Assembly (NCBI GenBank): GCA_934096715.1
Contig: CAKOMQ010000016.1
Location: 1 to 28,386, forward strand
DNA: 28,386 nucleotides
Direction of reading: 5' to 3'
Source of the DNA: an uncultured Bacilli bacterium
GTDB taxonomy: Bacteria; Bacillota_I; Bacilli_A; RF39; UBA660
The stretch's first letter is position 1. Each line of letters opens with the position of its first letter. A program made the translations under genes and the position numbers. The notes under the pieces were generated by a model, which saw only the letters and a list, made by a program, of their open reading frames with translations, had not been told where the DNA came from and ran no database searches. Positions 14,530 through 22,782 of this stretch are shown in pieces.

Positions 14530-14552
14530 AAAACACTCGATCGAGTGTTTTT
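14529..14552 (+). terminator. Intrinsic terminator (perfect palindrome)
   Basis: Two 12-base arms AAAAACACTCGA/TCGAGTGTTTTT form a perfect palindrome, starting at the stop codon of the double-HTH gene and ending in five T. As RNA it gives a GC-containing stem with a U tail and could work on both strands. Confidence 0.75.
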
Positions 14553-14742
14553 GCATATTTTCTATATATATATATATATATCTTACTAGTTAGTTTGCAA
14601 ACTATATATAAAATAAACCATAATATATTATCATCTTTTACTATATCAAAGAATTCATCTTAAATACGATACAAGTATCCAATTTTTGTTTTTTGATTAT
14701 CCTTTCTTATCTCTAGCTAAGTAATAATACTATAATAAAAGC

Positions 14743-14768
14743 AAAAACTCCACTATTAAGTGAAGTTT
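14743..14768 (-). terminator. Minus-strand terminator (ppdK 3' region)
   Basis: On the minus strand AAACTTCACT and AGTGGAGTTT form a 10-bp stem (one G-U) with a 4-nt loop followed by TTTTT. It lies about 225 bp beyond the ppdK stop, so ppdK messages may carry the GC-rich repeats in their 3' UTR. Confidence 0.65.
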
Positions 14769-14779
14769 CAATATTTTCA

Positions 14780-14826
14780 ACCGGGATTACTTATTACTCG
14801 CCGGCCACCCGGAAGCGAGAAACATT
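14780..14826. repeat. GC-rich 47-bp direct repeat, unit 1
   Basis: Unit 1 of two copies with a 51-bp period. In a roughly 25% G+C setting it is about half G+C. It contains CCGGG (14781-14785), CTCGC (14797-14801), CCCGG (14808-14812) and GCGAG (14815-14819): two complementary pairs that interleave, so the RNA could form an H-type pseudoknot. An alternative nested CCGG/CCGG hairpin also exists in this unit. Confidence 0.85.
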
Positions 14827-14830
14827 GTCG

Positions 14831-14877
14831 ACCGGGATTACTTATTACTCGCCAGCCACCCGGAAGCGAGAAACATT
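14831..14877. repeat. GC-rich 47-bp direct repeat, unit 2
   Basis: Matches unit 1 at 46 of 47 bases, after a 4-base spacer. The only change (G to A, CCGG to CCAG) leaves both interleaved stems intact and breaks the alternative nested hairpin. Confidence 0.85.
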
Positions 14878-14993
14878 TTCTTACATACATCGTAAGTACG
14901 CATTTAATATACTATAAATACATTAAAATGTCAATTGGCTACACTATTATTATATTAAACATTATATAAATTATATAGAATTGTTATTTAATT

Positions 14994-17612
14994 TTATTCT
15001 TCTTTTAAAACTGATTTAGCAGCAGATAATGCAGCTACTGGAATACGATAAGGAGAGCAAGAAACATAGTTTAGTCCTAGTTTATTGAAAAATTCAATAC
15101 TATCTTTATCGCCACCATGTTCTCCACAAATACCTAATTTAATATTTGAGTTAACACATTTACTCTTATTTACTGCAATAGTTATAAGTTCTCCTACTCC
15201 ACTTTGATCAAGTGTTTCAAAAGGACTTTTACTTAAAATCTTTTTATTATAATATTCTGTCAAGAATTTAGATGAATCATCACGTGAGAACCCATAGCTC
15301 ATTTGTGTTAAATCATTTGTACCAAATGAGAAGAAGTCGGCTTCCATCGCTATTTCATCTGCCTTAATACATGCTCTAGGCAACTCAATCATTGTACCTA
15401 TTTTATAATTCAAAGTTGTATTAAATTTCTTACTTAACTTAACTTCTACTTCTTTAATGATATCTTTTACATAAGAAAATTCTTTTATATCACTTATTAA
15501 AGGAATCATAATTTCTAAATTAGTTTTAATACCTTTCTTTTCAACATTATAAATCGCAGTTAATAAGCTTTCTGTTTGACATTCAATTATTTCTGGATAA
15601 TTAATAAGTAATCTAACTCCACGAAGCCCCATCATCGGGTTAAATTCTTTTACTTCATCTATTTTAGCATTAATTTTACTTACACTTATACCAGTAACTT
15701 TGCTAAACTCTTTAACTTCACTAGATGTTTTAGGTAAAAATTCATGAAGTGGTGGATCTAAATAACGTACAGTAAGTGGTAGTCCATTTAATAGCTTTAA
15801 TATTGCTTCAAAATCTTTTATTTGAATTTTTTTAATACTATTTAAAGCATCAATTCTGTCGTCTATTGTACTAGCAAGTATCATTTTTCTAAAGTATAAA
15901 AGTTTTTCTTTTTCAAAAAACATGTGTTCTGTACGGGCAAGTCCAATGCCTTCACAATTATATTTAATAGCAGTTTTTATATCATTAATAGTTTCTGCAT
16001 TAGCTCTTACACCAAGGCGTTTAACACTATAAACGATATCCATAAACTTTTTAAAATAATCATCTAAAGATGCATTTACAGTAGATAATTCTCCTAAATA
16101 GATATTACCAGTTGTACCATCAACACTTAATACATCATTTTCTTTTAATTTGATTCCATTTGCTGTAATAGAGTTATCTTTAGAATTATATTTTATATCA
16201 GAACATCCACATACACAGCAAGTGCCCATACCCCTGGCAACAACAGCAGCATGACTAGTTCTACCACCAGTTAAGGTAATAACAGCTGCACTTACAGCCA
16301 TAGCTTTTATATCTTCAGCACTAGTTTCTTCCCTAACAAGTATTATATTTTCACCATTTTTACTTCTTTCAATAGCTTTATCTCTATCAAAACATATCTT
16401 ACCACTACCAGCACCTGGAGAAGCCCCTAAACCTTTTGAAAAAATTCTTGCTGCTTTTAAGTCGGTAGATTTAAAACATTTATGAAGACTATTTTCAATA
16501 TCACTTTCACTTACACGACTAATAGCTTCCTTTTTATTAATTATTTTTTCAGTTACTAAGTCAACCGCTATTCTTATTGCACTTTTAGCACTTCTTTTGC
16601 CATTTCTAGTTTGTAAGATATATAATTTATTATTTTCAATTGTAAATTCCATATCTTGCATATCTTTATAATGACGTTCTAATTTTTTAGAAATATTAAA
16701 GAACTCTTGATAACATTTAGGAAATGTATTTTTCATTTTATTAATATTAACAGGAGTTCTAACACCTGATACCAAGTCTTCTCCTTGAGCGTTAATCATA
16801 AATTCTCCATATAAATTATTATCACCAGTTTCAGGATTTCTAGAGAACGCTACACCAGTTGCTGATTCGTTATTTAAATTACCATAGACCATTTCTTGAA
16901 CATTGACAGCTGTATACCAATCATCTGGAATATTATTTATTTCACGATAGTATATAGCTCTTTCATTATTCCAGCTATTAAATACAGACTTAACAGCGTT
17001 CATTAATTGGCTTTCCATAGTACTAGGAAATTCTTCTTTCATCTCTTTAAAATAAACTTTCTTATATTCATTTACTATAAAGAAAAAGTCATCTCCATTT
17101 AAATCAGTATCATATATATACCCATGTTTTTTCTTATACTTACTTAAAATATCTTCAAATATCTTTTTATCTATATTGCATACTACATCACTATACATCA
17201 TTATAAGTCTTCTGTAAGAATCATATACAAATTTTTTATTACCAGTAGATTCACTTAAATGCTCTGCTAGTTCATCATTCAAACCAACATTAAGTATAGT
17301 ATCCATCATGCCCGGCATACTTGCTCTTGCCCCACTTCTTACGCTAACCAATAGTGGTTTTTTTGGATCATTTATTTTCTTACCAGTTAAATTTTCTAAA
17401 ACATGAATCTTTTTTAATATTTCATCCTTTATATTATCACTAATTTTCTTTTTACTATCATAATAATTCTTACATGCTTCAGTAGTTACAATAAAACCTT
17501 TAGGTACTGGCAATCCAAGTTTAGTCATTTCACAAAGATTAGCCCCCTTACCACCTAAAAGTTCGCGCATATCTTTATTACCTTCACTAAATAAATAAAC
17601 ATACTTACTCAT
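14994..17612 (-). CDS. ppdK: Pyruvate, phosphate dikinase
   Basis: A cytoplasmic enzyme of 872 residues interconverting pyruvate + ATP + Pi and phosphoenolpyruvate + AMP + PPi. Domains in order: N-terminal ATP-grasp (GGKGANLCEM near 20, VRSGARASMPGMMDTILN at 91-108), the phosphohistidine domain with catalytic H454 in GGRTSHAAVVARG and regulatory T452 beside it, and the C-terminal PEP/pyruvate TIM barrel with EHMFF, RYLDPPLHEFLP and catalytic C829 in GICGEHGGD. These agree closely with the clostridial enzyme. The ATG at 17612 is used because AAAGGGTGA precedes it; the upstream GTG (17621) lies in that site. In organisms using PPi-linked glycolysis PpdK replaces or assists pyruvate kinase. No PpdK regulatory kinase/phosphorylase lies in the neighbourhood. 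Confidence 0.98.
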   Translation of the reverse strand: MSKYVYLFSEGNKDMRELLGGKGANLCEMTKLGLPVPKGFIVTTEACKNYYDSKKKISDNIKDEILKKIHVLENLTGKKINDPKKPLLVSVRSGARASMPGMMDTILNVGLNDELAEHLSESTGNKKFVYDSYRRLIMMYSDVVCNIDKKIFEDILSKYKKKHGYIYDTDLNGDDFFFIVNEYKKVYFKEMKEEFPSTMESQLMNAVKSVFNSWNNERAIYYREINNIPDDWYTAVNVQEMVYGNLNNESATGVAFSRNPETGDNNLYGEFMINAQGEDLVSGVRTPVNINKMKNTFPKCYQEFFNISKKLERHYKDMQDMEFTIENNKLYILQTRNGKRSAKSAIRIAVDLVTEKIINKKEAISRVSESDIENSLHKCFKSTDLKAARIFSKGLGASPGAGSGKICFDRDKAIERSKNGENIILVREETSAEDIKAMAVSAAVITLTGGRTSHAAVVARGMGTCCVCGCSDIKYNSKDNSITANGIKLKENDVLSVDGTTGNIYLGELSTVNASLDDYFKKFMDIVYSVKRLGVRANAETINDIKTAIKYNCEGIGLARTEHMFFEKEKLLYFRKMILASTIDDRIDALNSIKKIQIKDFEAILKLLNGLPLTVRYLDPPLHEFLPKTSSEVKEFSKVTGISVSKINAKIDEVKEFNPMMGLRGVRLLINYPEIIECQTESLLTAIYNVEKKGIKTNLEIMIPLISDIKEFSYVKDIIKEVEVKLSKKFNTTLNYKIGTMIELPRACIKADEIAMEADFFSFGTNDLTQMSYGFSRDDSSKFLTEYYNKKILSKSPFETLDQSGVGELITIAVNKSKCVNSNIKLGICGEHGGDKDSIEFFNKLGLNYVSCSPYRIPVAALSAAKSVLKEE

Positions 17613-17678
17613 ACGCGTCACCCTTTCTATTATCAGTATAATCTTATCATAATTTAAGGACTTTTGTAAATGCTTTGG

Positions 17679-17707
17679 TTGAATTATAAACTAAAATACA
17701 CTATAAT
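17679..17707 (+). promoter_or_regulatory. Promoter of the 17727 gene
   Basis: TTGAAT (17679-17684), 17-bp spacer, perfect TATAAT (17702-17707), 19 bp before the start codon. Confidence 0.75.
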
Positions 17708-17726
17708 AATTGGTGGGAGGTTATTT

Positions 17727-18134
17727 ATGGAAATAAGTTATAAAAATTTTATAAGAACACTACTTGCTGCTCTTCAATTTAATGAGCAAACTCTTGTAGA
17801 TGTTCATTTAGTTCAAAAAGCATTTTATAAGTATGCTGAGTTACCAGAATATGAAGATTTATTTGCAAGCGTTTCTAAAACTACAGATAAACATTTACAA
17901 GAATATGCAGATATTGACACATTTGAAGATAAAGAACCACATTTATTTTTAAGTTTTGATGTTCTAAATTATTGCCAAGATATGTGTATTTTTGGGCCTG
18001 ATAACTACATAATGATTTTTGCAGGTCCTGAAGTTTTAGATGATACGGAAGCATCTATATTCCCTAGAATGAATGAAATGGTGCAAGATTATTTATTAGC
18101 ATTTAAAAAAGCTAATGGTGGTACACAACGATAA
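17727..18134 (+). CDS. Unknown acidic protein, 135 residues
   Basis: The ATG at 17727 follows GGTGGGAGG, a strong ribosome site downstream of a good promoter, so the longer frame from 17670 is rejected. The product is acidic, soluble-looking and without membrane segments. Visible stretches are a helical N-terminus (NFIRTLLAALQFNEQTLV), an acidic middle (DIDTFEDKEPHLF) and FGPDNYIMIFAGPEVLDD. I do not recognise a family. It is a single gene between divergent ppdK and convergent xerC, closed by a bidirectional terminator. Confidence 0.75.
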   Translation: MEISYKNFIRTLLAALQFNEQTLVDVHLVQKAFYKYAELPEYEDLFASVSKTTDKHLQEYADIDTFEDKEPHLFLSFDVLNYCQDMCIFGPDNYIMIFAGPEVLDDTEASIFPRMNEMVQDYLLAFKKANGGTQR

Positions 18135-18158
18135 AAGAGTTCAAAAACGAACTCTTTT
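18133..18158. terminator. Bidirectional intrinsic terminator
   Basis: Arms AAAAGAGTTC (18133-18142) and GAACTCTTTT (18149-18158) with a 6-nt loop and a T run on either strand, placed between the convergent 17727 gene and xerC. Confidence 0.88.
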
Positions 18159-19054
18159 TAATTTTCTCTATTATTGTTAGGATGAGCTTTTTGATAAACA
18201 TTTCTTAATCTGTCAATTGATACATGAGTGTATATTTGGGTAGTTTTTAATGATTCATGGCCTAAAAGTTCTTGAATAGTTCGTAAGTCAGCTCCATTAT
18301 CTAACATATGAGTTGCAAAAGTGTGCCTTAGTTCATGGGGTGTAACACGATGAGACAATGATAATCTTTTAAGCAAATCATCTAAGTATTTCTCAATACT
18401 AGCAACACTTAATTTGTCTCCTTTATTATTAATTAATAAATAATCATTTTTATTTTTTATATTTTCATATATAGGTCTAGAACTAGTTAAATATAATTCT
18501 AATAATTTACTAAGTACATCTCCATAAAAGACTATTCTTTCTTTACTACCCTTTCCCATCACCTTGATTTGTTTATTATTAAAATCTATATTATTAATTT
18601 TTAAATTAGATAATTCACTTACACGAATTCCAGTTGAATAGATAATTTCAAATATTAATTCTTCTCTTATATCTTTAGGATCATTACTTTTAAAATGATC
18701 TAATAATTCTTCCACTTCTAAAATATTTAAATAATTTGGTAACTTCTTCTCTACTTTAGGATTTTTAACCCTATTAAAGATATTACTATCTATAACACAA
18801 ATATTTTGTAAATAATTATAAAAACTTCTTGTACTAGATATCATCCTAGCTATACTTTTATTCTTATATAACTTATCTAAGTACTTAAGATATCCAATAA
18901 TATCTTCCTTAGTCATATATCTATAATCTATTTTAAACATAGTTAAATAATCTAGATATATATCTAAATCTTTTTTATAACTGTTAACTGTATTATCAGA
19001 ATAATTTAATTCATATTTTAAATAATTCAAATACTTATCTATATACTCTTTCAT
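18158..19054 (-). CDS. xerC: Tyrosine recombinase, XerC-like
   Basis: A protein of 298 residues with core-binding domain (1-95) and catalytic domain. All catalytic residues are present: R144 (STGIRVSEL), K168, H240 and R243 (PHELRHTFATHML), H266 (LLGHES) and Y275 (TQIYTHVS). The tail RLRNVYQKAHPN fits XerC (CodV) and pairs it with the XerD-like protein at 8037. Chromosomes normally encode both; finding them about 10 kb apart is compact but not strange. No Shine-Dalgarno is evident; TAAAAT ends six bases before the ATG and TAGATA lies 17 bp further up, so this may again be a leaderless message starting just behind the mtaB terminator. Confidence 0.86.
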   Translation of the reverse strand: MKEYIDKYLNYLKYELNYSDNTVNSYKKDLDIYLDYLTMFKIDYRYMTKEDIIGYLKYLDKLYKNKSIARMISSTRSFYNYLQNICVIDSNIFNRVKNPKVEKKLPNYLNILEVEELLDHFKSNDPKDIREELIFEIIYSTGIRVSELSNLKINNIDFNNKQIKVMGKGSKERIVFYGDVLSKLLELYLTSSRPIYENIKNKNDYLLINNKGDKLSVASIEKYLDDLLKRLSLSHRVTPHELRHTFATHMLDNGADLRTIQELLGHESLKTTQIYTHVSIDRLRNVYQKAHPNNNREN

Positions 19055-19060
19055 ACTCTA

Positions 19061-19089
19061 ATTTTACCAAATAAAAAGAATATTATCTA
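19061..19089 (-). promoter_or_regulatory. Candidate xerC promoter
   Basis: On the minus strand TAGATA (19084-19089), 17-bp spacer, TAAAAT (19061-19066), then six bases to the ATG. It overlaps the mtaB terminator hairpin. Confidence 0.4.
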
Positions 19090-19119
19090 GAGTATATATT
19101 CTACTATAATATTCTTTTT
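19073..19119 (-). terminator. Terminator of mtaB
   Basis: Perfect 14-bp arms (19073-19086 and 19106-19119; AAAAAGAATATTAT facing ATAATATTCTTTTT) with a 19-nt loop that holds the mtaB stop codon. The minus-strand transcript ends in five T. The AT-rich stem makes it moderate in strength. Confidence 0.6.
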
Positions 19120-20319
19120 ATCTATATTAGGAACACTTACTAACAAATAATTAGATGTATGCCCTATACCTACATTGTCTTTTATTTCTTCTATTAAAAC
19201 ATCTACAGTCTTACCCTTAAACTTATTATAATATTCACTTTCTAAAATACTAGATAACTTAAGTACTTGTTTAACTCTATCTTTCTTAGTACTCTCACTA
19301 ATTTGATTATCCATTCTAGCGGACACTGTACCATTTCTTTTACTATATGGAAATACATGTACTTTACTAAATCTTATTTCATTAATAGTATCCAGAGTTT
19401 CATTAAATAGTTCTTCTGTTTCAAATGGATGTCCTACTATTAAGTCGGTAGTTATAGATATATCACTTCTAATATTTCTTATTTCTTTTATCTTATTCTT
19501 AAAGTAATCTAAATCATATTTACGATTCATCTTCTTAAGTATTTCATTACTACCAGATTGAAGTGGTATATGTAAATGATTACATAGTTTATTATTATTT
19601 TTAAGCATATTCATAAATTTATCATTAAGCTGTGTTATTTCTACACTCGAAAGTCTTATTCTTTGAAGACCATCTATCTCAGATAATTTATTTATTAAAT
19701 CGACTAAATCTTTATCATTATCTTTATAACTACCAGTATCAATTCCAGTTAATACTATTTCTTTATGTCCAGATTTAACGAGTAAGTTAGCTTCTTCAAT
19801 TATCTTATCAAATGATTTACTTCTATTTGTACCCCTTACAAATGGAATAATACAGTATGAACAGAAGTTATTGCATCCATCTTGAATTTTAATAAACGCT
19901 CTTGTATGATGAAATTCATCTATTTCCATATCTTCAAATTCTAGATTTCGATTTTTATCTATATATTCATAAGGTACTTTAGCTTTTAAAAACTCTCTTA
20001 TAAGATCATTTATCTTTGATTTATCTTTATTACCAAGTAAGATATCTATACCAATATTTTCATATAATTCCGGATTATTTTGAACACTACAACCACACAC
20101 AACAAGTATTTTATTTTTGCATTCTCTTTTAAGTTTTCTTACTCTTTTTAAAGACTTATTATCAGCTTGATTTGTTACTGTACATGTATTTACAATAACT
20201 ATATCAGCAAGAATATAATCATCAACTTGTAAAAAGCCATTATTTACTAATGACTTTTTTATATAATCAGATTCATAACTATTTACTTTACACCCTAGTG
20301 TCTCTATATAAAACTTCAT
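19087..20319 (-). CDS. mtaB: tRNA t6A37 methylthiotransferase
   Basis: A radical-SAM enzyme of 410 residues adding a methylthio group to N6-threonylcarbamoyladenosine 37 in ANN-decoding tRNAs. The N-terminal UPF0004 domain has the second-cluster cysteines C10 (TLGCKVN), C46 (VNTCTVTN) and C75 or C77 (VVCGCSVQ). The radical-SAM CxxxCxxC is C149/C153/C156 (QDGCNNFCSYCIIPFVRG). LTGIDTGSY, LHIPLQSGS and FPYSKRNGT are typical MtaB/YqeV strings. A TRAM domain ends the protein. The ATG follows AAGGAG, which begins right after the stop of the upstream membrane-protein gene, so the two form an operon. It works on the same t6A base as the tcdA product encoded in this window. Confidence 0.95.
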   Translation of the reverse strand: MKFYIETLGCKVNSYESDYIKKSLVNNGFLQVDDYILADIVIVNTCTVTNQADNKSLKRVRKLKRECKNKILVVCGCSVQNNPELYENIGIDILLGNKDKSKINDLIREFLKAKVPYEYIDKNRNLEFEDMEIDEFHHTRAFIKIQDGCNNFCSYCIIPFVRGTNRSKSFDKIIEEANLLVKSGHKEIVLTGIDTGSYKDNDKDLVDLINKLSEIDGLQRIRLSSVEITQLNDKFMNMLKNNNKLCNHLHIPLQSGSNEILKKMNRKYDLDYFKNKIKEIRNIRSDISITTDLIVGHPFETEELFNETLDTINEIRFSKVHVFPYSKRNGTVSARMDNQISESTKKDRVKQVLKLSSILESEYYNKFKGKTVDVLIEEIKDNVGIGHTSNYLLVSVPNIDKKNIIVEYIL

Positions 20320-20328
20320 AAATACTCC

Positions 20329-20919
20329 TTAATTAAGTAAGTGATTTAACTCCTTTAATGCCGACAAGAAAGCTTCTTCTTTCTCATAACTAACTACTTT
20401 TAACTCATCACTTATCTTATATTCTTCTATATTTTGATTAACCAAATCTTTTAAATTAATTTTTTTAACTACGACATCATCCATTACCTTTTCTTCTTCA
20501 TAGTTAATGCCATAATTCTTATGTTTATTTATAAGCTCATCATAACTAATGATGGCTTTTTCTTCCTGGTCCCTTTCATATTCACTTACATCTACTCTTT
20601 CACTTTCTTCTTGCTCAAGCCTTTTAGTAAGGGTATTTAAGTCAATTAAAGGTGCCTCTTCATCATTATATTCTTCTTTTTCTTCTTTTAAATTCTCTGT
20701 AATATTTTCCACAATATTCTCCAAATTATCTTCTTTTTTCTTAGTATTCATAGGTGGTAAGATATCATCGTCATCATCCTTAAATACACTCTTATTTATC
20801 TTTATAAAGTAGATAAGTGTCACTACCAATATTACAAGAAGTATACTAGCTGTAAAAAACACAATATCTACAAGTGTTAACCTACTAATAAAATAATATA
20901 TATCTTTAAATAAACCCAT
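20329..20919 (-). CDS. Acidic single-pass membrane protein, unknown, upstream of mtaB
   Basis: A protein of 196 residues. The ATG at 20919 is preferred because GGTGAT lies five bases before it; the upstream GTG codons fall in that site. Residues about 13-39 are one membrane helix (LTLVDIVFFTASILLVILVV). The rest is a cytoplasmic-looking, very acidic, low-complexity tail (FKDDDDDILPPMN, EEKEEYNDEEAPLIDL) with coiled-coil-prone stretches (LTKRLEQEESERVDV) and a final ordered-looking helix (EEAFLSALKELNHLL). I recognise no family. The mtaB gene follows after nine bases. Confidence 0.7.
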   Translation of the reverse strand: MGLFKDIYYFISRLTLVDIVFFTASILLVILVVTLIYFIKINKSVFKDDDDDILPPMNTKKKEDNLENIVENITENLKEEKEEYNDEEAPLIDLNTLTKRLEQEESERVDVSEYERDQEEKAIISYDELINKHKNYGINYEEEKVMDDVVVKKINLKDLVNQNIEEYKISDELKVVSYEKEEAFLSALKELNHLLN

Positions 20920-21015
20920 TTCTATCACCACAATATCATTTTATCACATAATGTAAATAAGTAAATTGTTTACAAGTATATTTTTTGCACTTTACTATAT
21001 ATTTTACATTATTAT

Positions 21016-21426
21016 TTACATTTGTCTATTTTCATAAGATACGACAATACACTCATCATTATATCTTATTTCAAAAGTATTTAAATCAATTGTAGCATAT
21101 AAGTATTTCTTATCTAGTCCACATTCTAGTATATCTCCACTAATTTCTTCTTCAGCTAAACTATATAACTTATTTAGTATTCTAGATGGAAAAGCATATA
21201 TAAGTACAGTAGAATACACTTGATCTGTATCAGTAGAGAATATTCTATTATATACTTCATTTACTCGATTGCCACTATTAACATCAACTGAATAGTCAAA
21301 GTTAATTTTTAAATCTCCCATTAATAAATCATCCATACTTTCCGTATGAAAGTTTGCAATAAAGCTAAATTCATGTTGCTTTTCTAAATTAATAAGTAAA
21401 TCTTTAATTTCGTTTTTCTTATTCAC
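21016..21426 (-). CDS. Unknown protein, about 136 residues
   Basis: No ATG is available at the front. The open frame can start at GTG 21435, TTG 21429 or GTG 21426. With GAAAGAG as the ribosome site the last gives the best spacing (8 bases) and an N-terminus MNKKNEIKDLL. The product is acidic, soluble-looking and without cysteine clusters or membrane segments. Alternating strands such as VYSTVLIYAFP and YLYATIDLNTFEIRY suggest an alpha/beta fold. I do not recognise it. It lies just downstream of the terminator of the lectin-like gene and is not clearly linked to any neighbour. Confidence 0.6.
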   Translation of the reverse strand: MNKKNEIKDLLINLEKQHEFSFIANFHTESMDDLLMGDLKINFDYSVDVNSGNRVNEVYNRIFSTDTDQVYSTVLIYAFPSRILNKLYSLAEEEISGDILECGLDKKYLYATIDLNTFEIRYNDECIVVSYENRQM

Positions 21427-21462
21427 CAAAACCACTCTTTCTTTTTTTGAATTATTATAAAT

Positions 21463-21504
21463 TAAAAAGTCATATAAATCAACTATTTGTTAATTTATAT
21501 GACT
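21463..21504 (-). terminator. Terminator of the 21503 surface-protein gene
   Basis: On the minus strand AGTCATATAAAT and ATTTATATGACT form a perfect 12-bp stem (21468-21479 with 21493-21504), 13-nt loop, followed by TTTTTAA. The stop codon lies at the base of the stem. Confidence 0.75.
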
Positions 21505-22738
21505 ATTTTATCTTATACGGATTATTTATAGTGCCATCTCCAGTTACTTCAATATTCTTTATTAAATTAATAACTGGTCTAAAATTTCTAAATAAACTAT
21601 AAGAAGTCTCATCATTAATAGAACCACTACTAGTTATCATAAACATATGATTATCATTAGATAACGTCATAGTAAAGTACTCTTCTTGAATACTAGGGTT
21701 ATATAAATAATAGGAAGTATTAGAAGCTTGATATAAACCACCAGCAAGTAATGCTTCATCAGCACTAAGAAGTCCAATATTACCATTATATACATATCCT
21801 AAACAATTTAAATTAGGTAGTTTATTAACTATAAGTCTTGTATAACTTTGAAATGAATCATTCAAATAAGTTGAGTCATTACAGAAATGATTAGAACTTA
21901 CTAAATTTTCATAACTATTTAAATTATCTCGATACCATACATCTAAATTATTTTTCATTTCTGATAGATCAAATTTATAATCAGTAGTACCTTCCTTATA
22001 AAAATTAGATACATTAGAACTAATATTATTAAGGACAAGTCTAACTGTTTCGTCACCATTAATCCTCACTATACGCCAAGTATTATCAGCAAAATCAACA
22101 TAGTTATTATCAACACTTCCCCTAAAATAATAACTCATACCTAATTCATCTTGATCTTTAATTAAACCTTCATTAGTAATAGAAGCTTCAACTCCAGGTT
22201 TAGTAGTTGGATATTCTTTAGGTGTATTATTTTGAAGTATCGTATCAGCAAAATTATTTACTACTGTGTCTACTTTCTTAATAATAATATTACCTTCGAC
22301 ATAGTCACTCTTACTTTTATTTACTACTTTTAATTTATATTTTTTAACTACTTCTTTATCTATTTCAGCATTCTTTAATATATCTTTATCTCCACTTTTA
22401 ATAGTATCTTTAAATACTTTTTTATCAGCTTCATCATATAAAGTTATTTCAGCTTTATCACTAATACCACTAAGTGAAATATTATAATGTAGAATTTGTT
22501 CACTGCCACTCGTTACAGTAAATGTTAATGTCTCTTTATCTTTCACTTTAAAACTTTTACCTGTTTCATAATTAATAGATAAATATCCATCTACTGTAAC
22601 ATCATAATCTCTTCCATTAACATTCTTATATATCAAATAAAATGCTCCAAGAATAAGAAGAACACTCCATATAATTAGAATAATAGCAAGTACTAGTTTA
22701 TAACTTTTCTTCATTTTTAATTTAACTATCATACACAT
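21503..22738 (-). CDS. Membrane-anchored protein with lectin-like C-terminal domain (static relative of the variable surface proteins)
   Basis: A protein of 411 residues. Residues 14-37 are a membrane anchor after a Lys-rich start. Residues about 45-165 are beta-rich and probably Ig-like (VDGYLSINYETGKSF, EQILHYNISLSG). From about 220 a domain begins with NTWRIVRINGDETVRLVL, includes NIGLLSADEALLAGG and FTMTLSNDNHMFMITSSG, and ends RPVINLIKNIEVTGDGTINNPYKIK. That ending parallels RPVFYL and GDGSLNNPFI in the proteins at 3242 and 26926, so the fold should be shared. Here the corresponding DNA is ordinary AT-rich sequence with no hypervariable patch. The ATG at 22738 follows AAAGGAATAG. Confidence 0.75.
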   Translation of the reverse strand: MCMIVKLKMKKSYKLVLAIILIIWSVLLILGAFYLIYKNVNGRDYDVTVDGYLSINYETGKSFKVKDKETLTFTVTSGSEQILHYNISLSGISDKAEITLYDEADKKVFKDTIKSGDKDILKNAEIDKEVVKKYKLKVVNKSKSDYVEGNIIIKKVDTVVNNFADTILQNNTPKEYPTTKPGVEASITNEGLIKDQDELGMSYYFRGSVDNNYVDFADNTWRIVRINGDETVRLVLNNISSNVSNFYKEGTTDYKFDLSEMKNNLDVWYRDNLNSYENLVSSNHFCNDSTYLNDSFQSYTRLIVNKLPNLNCLGYVYNGNIGLLSADEALLAGGLYQASNTSYYLYNPSIQEEYFTMTLSNDNHMFMITSSGSINDETSYSLFRNFRPVINLIKNIEVTGDGTINNPYKIK

Positions 22739-22753
22739 CTATTCCTTTATTTA

Positions 22754-22782
22754 ATTATATTAAAATTGTTCGTTTTTGTCTA
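22754..22782 (-). promoter_or_regulatory. Promoter of the 21503 surface-protein gene
   Basis: On the minus strand TAGACA (22777-22782), 17-bp spacer, perfect TATAAT (22754-22759). The -35 overlaps the stop codon of the upstream HAD gene. Confidence 0.75.

Larger units (their letters stand above)
14553..14993. other. Intergenic stretch with AT run, GC-rich tandem repeat and a terminator
   Basis: About 440 bp without a convincing gene. It contains a TA dinucleotide run (about 14562-14580), a perfect 14-bp palindrome TAGTTTGCAAACTA (14591-14604), a minus-strand terminator (14743-14768) and two 47-bp GC-rich direct repeats (14780-14877). An open frame across the repeats (14760-14969) has no ribosome site and looks accidental. 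Confidence 0.65.

Noticed and set aside
14780..14877. CRISPR array
   Set aside because: Only two repeats with a 4-base gap; no spacers of normal size and no cas genes.
14760..14969. Open frame of 69 codons across the GC-rich repeats
   Set aside because: No ribosome site; the repeated PGLLITR text simply reflects translation of the 51-bp DNA period, and composition changes abruptly where the repeat ends.
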